Both the position numbers and the translations under genes were made by a program. DNA of 64,000 nt, taken from UBA1361 sp041656375. Lineage in GTDB: Bacteria; Bacillota_I; Bacilli_A; RFN20; CAG-826. The stretch spans positions 1-64,000 of the forward strand of contig CAYPGR010000002.1 of assembly GCA_964410505.1 (NCBI GenBank), read 5' to 3'. How positions within the stretch are numbered: the first letter of the stretch is position 1; every line of letters begins with the position of its first letter. Positions 61,878-64,000 of the stretch are shown here, one piece after another. The notes beneath the pieces were generated by a model, which searched no databases, was not told where the DNA came from, and saw only the letters and a list, made by a program, of their open reading frames with translations.

Positions 61878-63693
61878 AATTAAACGCATAAGCAATCTAA
61901 GTCCGCAAAGTAAAAAAGCTAATAGCCCCTATGTTGAAGGGAGAAAACTTTTCTATCAAGGACCAATTAAAGTAAGCGATTTAGCCCGTTTATTAAAAAT
62001 ATCTGAAGCCCAAATTATCAAAAATTTATTTATGAAAAAACAAATGGTAACGATTAATAATGTCCTTACCACGGAAACAATTGGTGAATTATGTCTGGAT
62101 TTTAATTTTGATTTTGAACTTATCGAAAATAAAGATGAAGTCTCTGACTTCAACTTGTCCGCCGTCATTGATGATCCAAATGATTTAAGACCACGGCCAC
62201 CTGTTGTGACCATTATGGGGCACGTTGACCATGGTAAGACGACCTTAATTGACACCATTCGTAGCAGTAATGTCGCAAGTGGCGAAGCGGGGTCCATCAC
62301 CCAAGCCATTGGGGCTTATCAAAAAGAAATAAATGGCCGCAAAATTACCTTTATCGACACACCAGGACACGAAGCCTTTACCGCCATGCGTAGCCGTGGC
62401 ACGAAAGTAACTGATATTGTCATCCTTGTTGTTGCTGCTGATGATGGCGTTATGCCACAAACCATTGAGGCGATTGATCATGCCCGTGCTGCTAATGTTC
62501 CAATCATTGTCGCGGTTAATAAAATTGATAAATTAGGAGCAGATATTCAAAAAGTAAAAAATGAATTACTTGCTCAAAACGTCATTGCCGAGGATTTCGG
62601 TGGTGATATTATTTTCCAAGGTGTTTCTGCAAAAAAAGGCACCGGTATTGAAGCTTTGCTTGATGCCATCCTTGTAACAAGTGAAATGCTTGAACTCAAA
62701 GCTAATCCCTATCGTTATGCGTATGGGACTGTTCTTGAAGCAAAACTTGAACGCGGTGAAGGGCCTAAAGCGACCCTTTTAGTTGAAAATGGAACCCTCT
62801 TAAACAAAGATTTTGTCGTCGCTGGCGCCAGTTTTGGTAAAATCCGACGCATGAGTAACGAATATAATAAAGTCATTAAAAGTGCAGGACCCGCTACTCC
62901 GGTGAGTATTATCGGCTTAGATGAAGTCCCTGAAGCTGGCGATAATTTTATTGCCTTTGAGACCGAAAAAGAAGCCAAAGAATTAGCCTTTAAGCGTAAA
63001 CAATCAAAAATTGATGAAATGCGCGGCAGTAGTGAAGGTCTTAAACTCAGTGATCTTGCGTCTAAAGTTGCCGAAGGTGAAATGGTCACCCTCAATGTCA
63101 TTATTAAAGCCGATAACAGCGGTTCAGCTGAAGCTGTCCGTTCAAGTCTAGAAAAAATTAATGTCAAGGGCATCCGCCTTAATATTATTCGTGCGAGTGC
63201 TGGCCAAATCACCGAAAGTGATGTCTTACTTGCGACGGCGAGTAACGCCATTATTTATGGGTTTAATATTCGGCCATCGGCTCAAGTTCGTGACCTCGCG
63301 GATCGGAATAAAGTCGAAATTCACTTACACCGTATTATTTATGCCTTACTTGAACAAACCGAAGCGGCCCTTAAAGGGTTATTAAAGCCAGAATTTGAAG
63401 AAAAAGTAACTGGACAAGCCGAAGTCCGGGCTATTTGGAATGCCTCTAAGGTTGGCACAATTGCCGGTTCATATGTCTTATCCGGTGTGCTCAAACGTGA
63501 TCAGAGTGCTCGTCTCATTCGGAACGGTATCATCGTCTATGAAGGAAAAATTGCGACAATGCGCCAAGTTAAAAATGATGTCGCACAATCACGTGCTGGT
63601 TTTGAATGCGGGATGACCCTCTTAAATTTCAATGATATTAAGGAAGGCGATATTATCGAAGGCTTTGAAATGGTGGAAATTAAAAATGCCTAA
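61870..63693 (+). CDS. infB: Translation initiation factor IF-2
   Basis: 607 residues from ATG 61870, seven bases after AAGGTG; an in-frame GTG at 61861 lies too close to that site. GTPase motifs: G1 GHVDHGKTTLID (about 118), G3 DTPGHEAF (about 163) and G4 NKID (about 217). Domains II-IV follow, ending in the initiator-tRNA-binding C-terminal domain. The N-terminal region before the G domain is short (about 110 residues), as in other small genomes. It delivers fMet-tRNA to the 30S subunit. Confidence 0.96.
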   Translation: MSEIKRISNLSPQSKKANSPYVEGRKLFYQGPIKVSDLARLLKISEAQIIKNLFMKKQMVTINNVLTTETIGELCLDFNFDFELIENKDEVSDFNLSAVIDDPNDLRPRPPVVTIMGHVDHGKTTLIDTIRSSNVASGEAGSITQAIGAYQKEINGRKITFIDTPGHEAFTAMRSRGTKVTDIVILVVAADDGVMPQTIEAIDHARAANVPIIVAVNKIDKLGADIQKVKNELLAQNVIAEDFGGDIIFQGVSAKKGTGIEALLDAILVTSEMLELKANPYRYAYGTVLEAKLERGEGPKATLLVENGTLLNKDFVVAGASFGKIRRMSNEYNKVIKSAGPATPVSIIGLDEVPEAGDNFIAFETEKEAKELAFKRKQSKIDEMRGSSEGLKLSDLASKVAEGEMVTLNVIIKADNSGSAEAVRSSLEKINVKGIRLNIIRASAGQITESDVLLATASNAIIYGFNIRPSAQVRDLADRNKVEIHLHRIIYALLEQTEAALKGLLKPEFEEKVTGQAEVRAIWNASKVGTIAGSYVLSGVLKRDQSARLIRNGIIVYEGKIATMRQVKNDVAQSRAGFECGMTLLNFNDIKEGDIIEGFEMVEIKNA

Positions 63694-64000
63694 ACATAGT
63701 AAAGGTCGTAATGAATCTTTGATGCTTCGCTACTTAAGCGAAATCGTATCCTATAAAGTCCATGATCCTTCACTTGGCTTAACGACCGTTACTGAAGTTG
63801 AAGTGACGAGTGATTATAGTTACGCTAAAGTGTTCGTTAGTTTTCTCGGGGATGGCGATGTCAAAGCAAAGATGACGATTCTTAATAACGCTGCCGGGTT
63901 TATTCGTCATGAACTAGCCCAAAAGATGACGATTAGAAAAATTCCTGAACTTCGTTTTGTTTACGATGATACTTTAGAAAAAGCAGCGAAGCTTGATGCC
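63686..64000 (+). CDS. rbfA: Ribosome-binding factor A, 3' end cut by window
   Basis: 105 codons present, open at the window end (full RbfA is about 115-120). ATG 63686 overlaps the infB stop by 8 bases. The protein reads MPKHSKGRNESLMLRYLSEI, then LTTVTEVEVTSDYSYAKVFVS (the KH-like core) and AQKMTIRKIPELRFVYDDTL near the end, all typical RbfA. It matures the 5' end of 16S rRNA and acts in cold adaptation. The expected downstream neighbour (truB or similar) is outside. Confidence 0.93.
   Translation, partial: MPKHSKGRNESLMLRYLSEIVSYKVHDPSLGLTTVTEVEVTSDYSYAKVFVSFLGDGDVKAKMTILNNAAGFIRHELAQKMTIRKIPELRFVYDDTLEKAAKLDA

Overview
The window reads as chromosomal DNA of a low-GC, Gram-positive-derived bacterium that uses the standard stop codons. 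TGA ends ylxR, and tryptophans are TGG. The mix suggests an Acholeplasma/Izemoplasma-like relative of the Mollicutes or a nearby Bacilli lineage: an N-domain-less ClpB under CIRCE control, the Firmicutes rimP-nusA-ylxR-ylxQ-infB-rbfA order, a PDH operon with lipoate ligase, many lipoproteins with Ser-rich linkers, and secreted proteins built from Ig-like repeats. That placement is inferred from gene content. No rRNA or phylogenetic marker comparison was possible. No phage or CRISPR array was seen.

Layout. 1-1000: a very AT-rich membrane-protein ORF, open to the window edge and bounded by a 30-bp direct repeat, plus a short triple motif. 1-11 kb: two large lipoproteins, peptidase T, a membrane diguanylate cyclase, and a four-gene siderophore-type ABC importer. 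11-24 kb: a giant secreted M6 protease, a Ca/Na exchanger, a PAS-GGDEF protein, a serine-palmitoyltransferase-like enzyme directly followed by a short-chain reductase, a secreted endonuclease with Ig-like and lamin-tail modules, a methyltransferase-fold protein and a DegV protein. 24.4-26.3 kb: an IS607-type element with a broken tnpA and an intact tnpB. 26-33 kb: DUF5714, a second DegV, thymidine kinase, Tex, an AlkD-like protein, PnuC and small proteins. 33-39 kb: flavodoxin-fold reductase, lplA, pdhABCD. 39-45 kb: DUF2188 membrane protein, P-loop kinase, EF-G paralogue, agmatinase-family enzyme plus a fused double AdoMet-decarboxylase-like protein, and an FUSC-type membrane protein. 45.8-54.5 kb: galactoside use (GPH symporter, GH2, GH36, GalT), with a NYN-domain gene inserted. 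54.5-58.9 kb: TPR-like protein, clpB, endonuclease I lipoprotein. 58.9-64 kb: tRNA-Thr(GGT) and the nusA-infB operon, cut by the window end in rbfA.

Themes. The cell appears to feed on external polymers: two endonuclease I proteins at the surface, an M6 protease, peptidase T, thymidine kinase for salvage, and galactosidases feeding the Leloir pathway. Pyruvate then enters a lipoylated PDH complex supplied by LplA. Lipid handling is represented by two DegV/FakB proteins and the SPT-reductase pair. The most unusual items are the tandem AdoMetDC fusion beside an agmatinase homologue, the sphingoid-base-type gene pair, the EF-hand-like loops built into Ig-like repeats, the double CIRCE before clpB, and a thymidine kinase that has lost its zinc cysteines.
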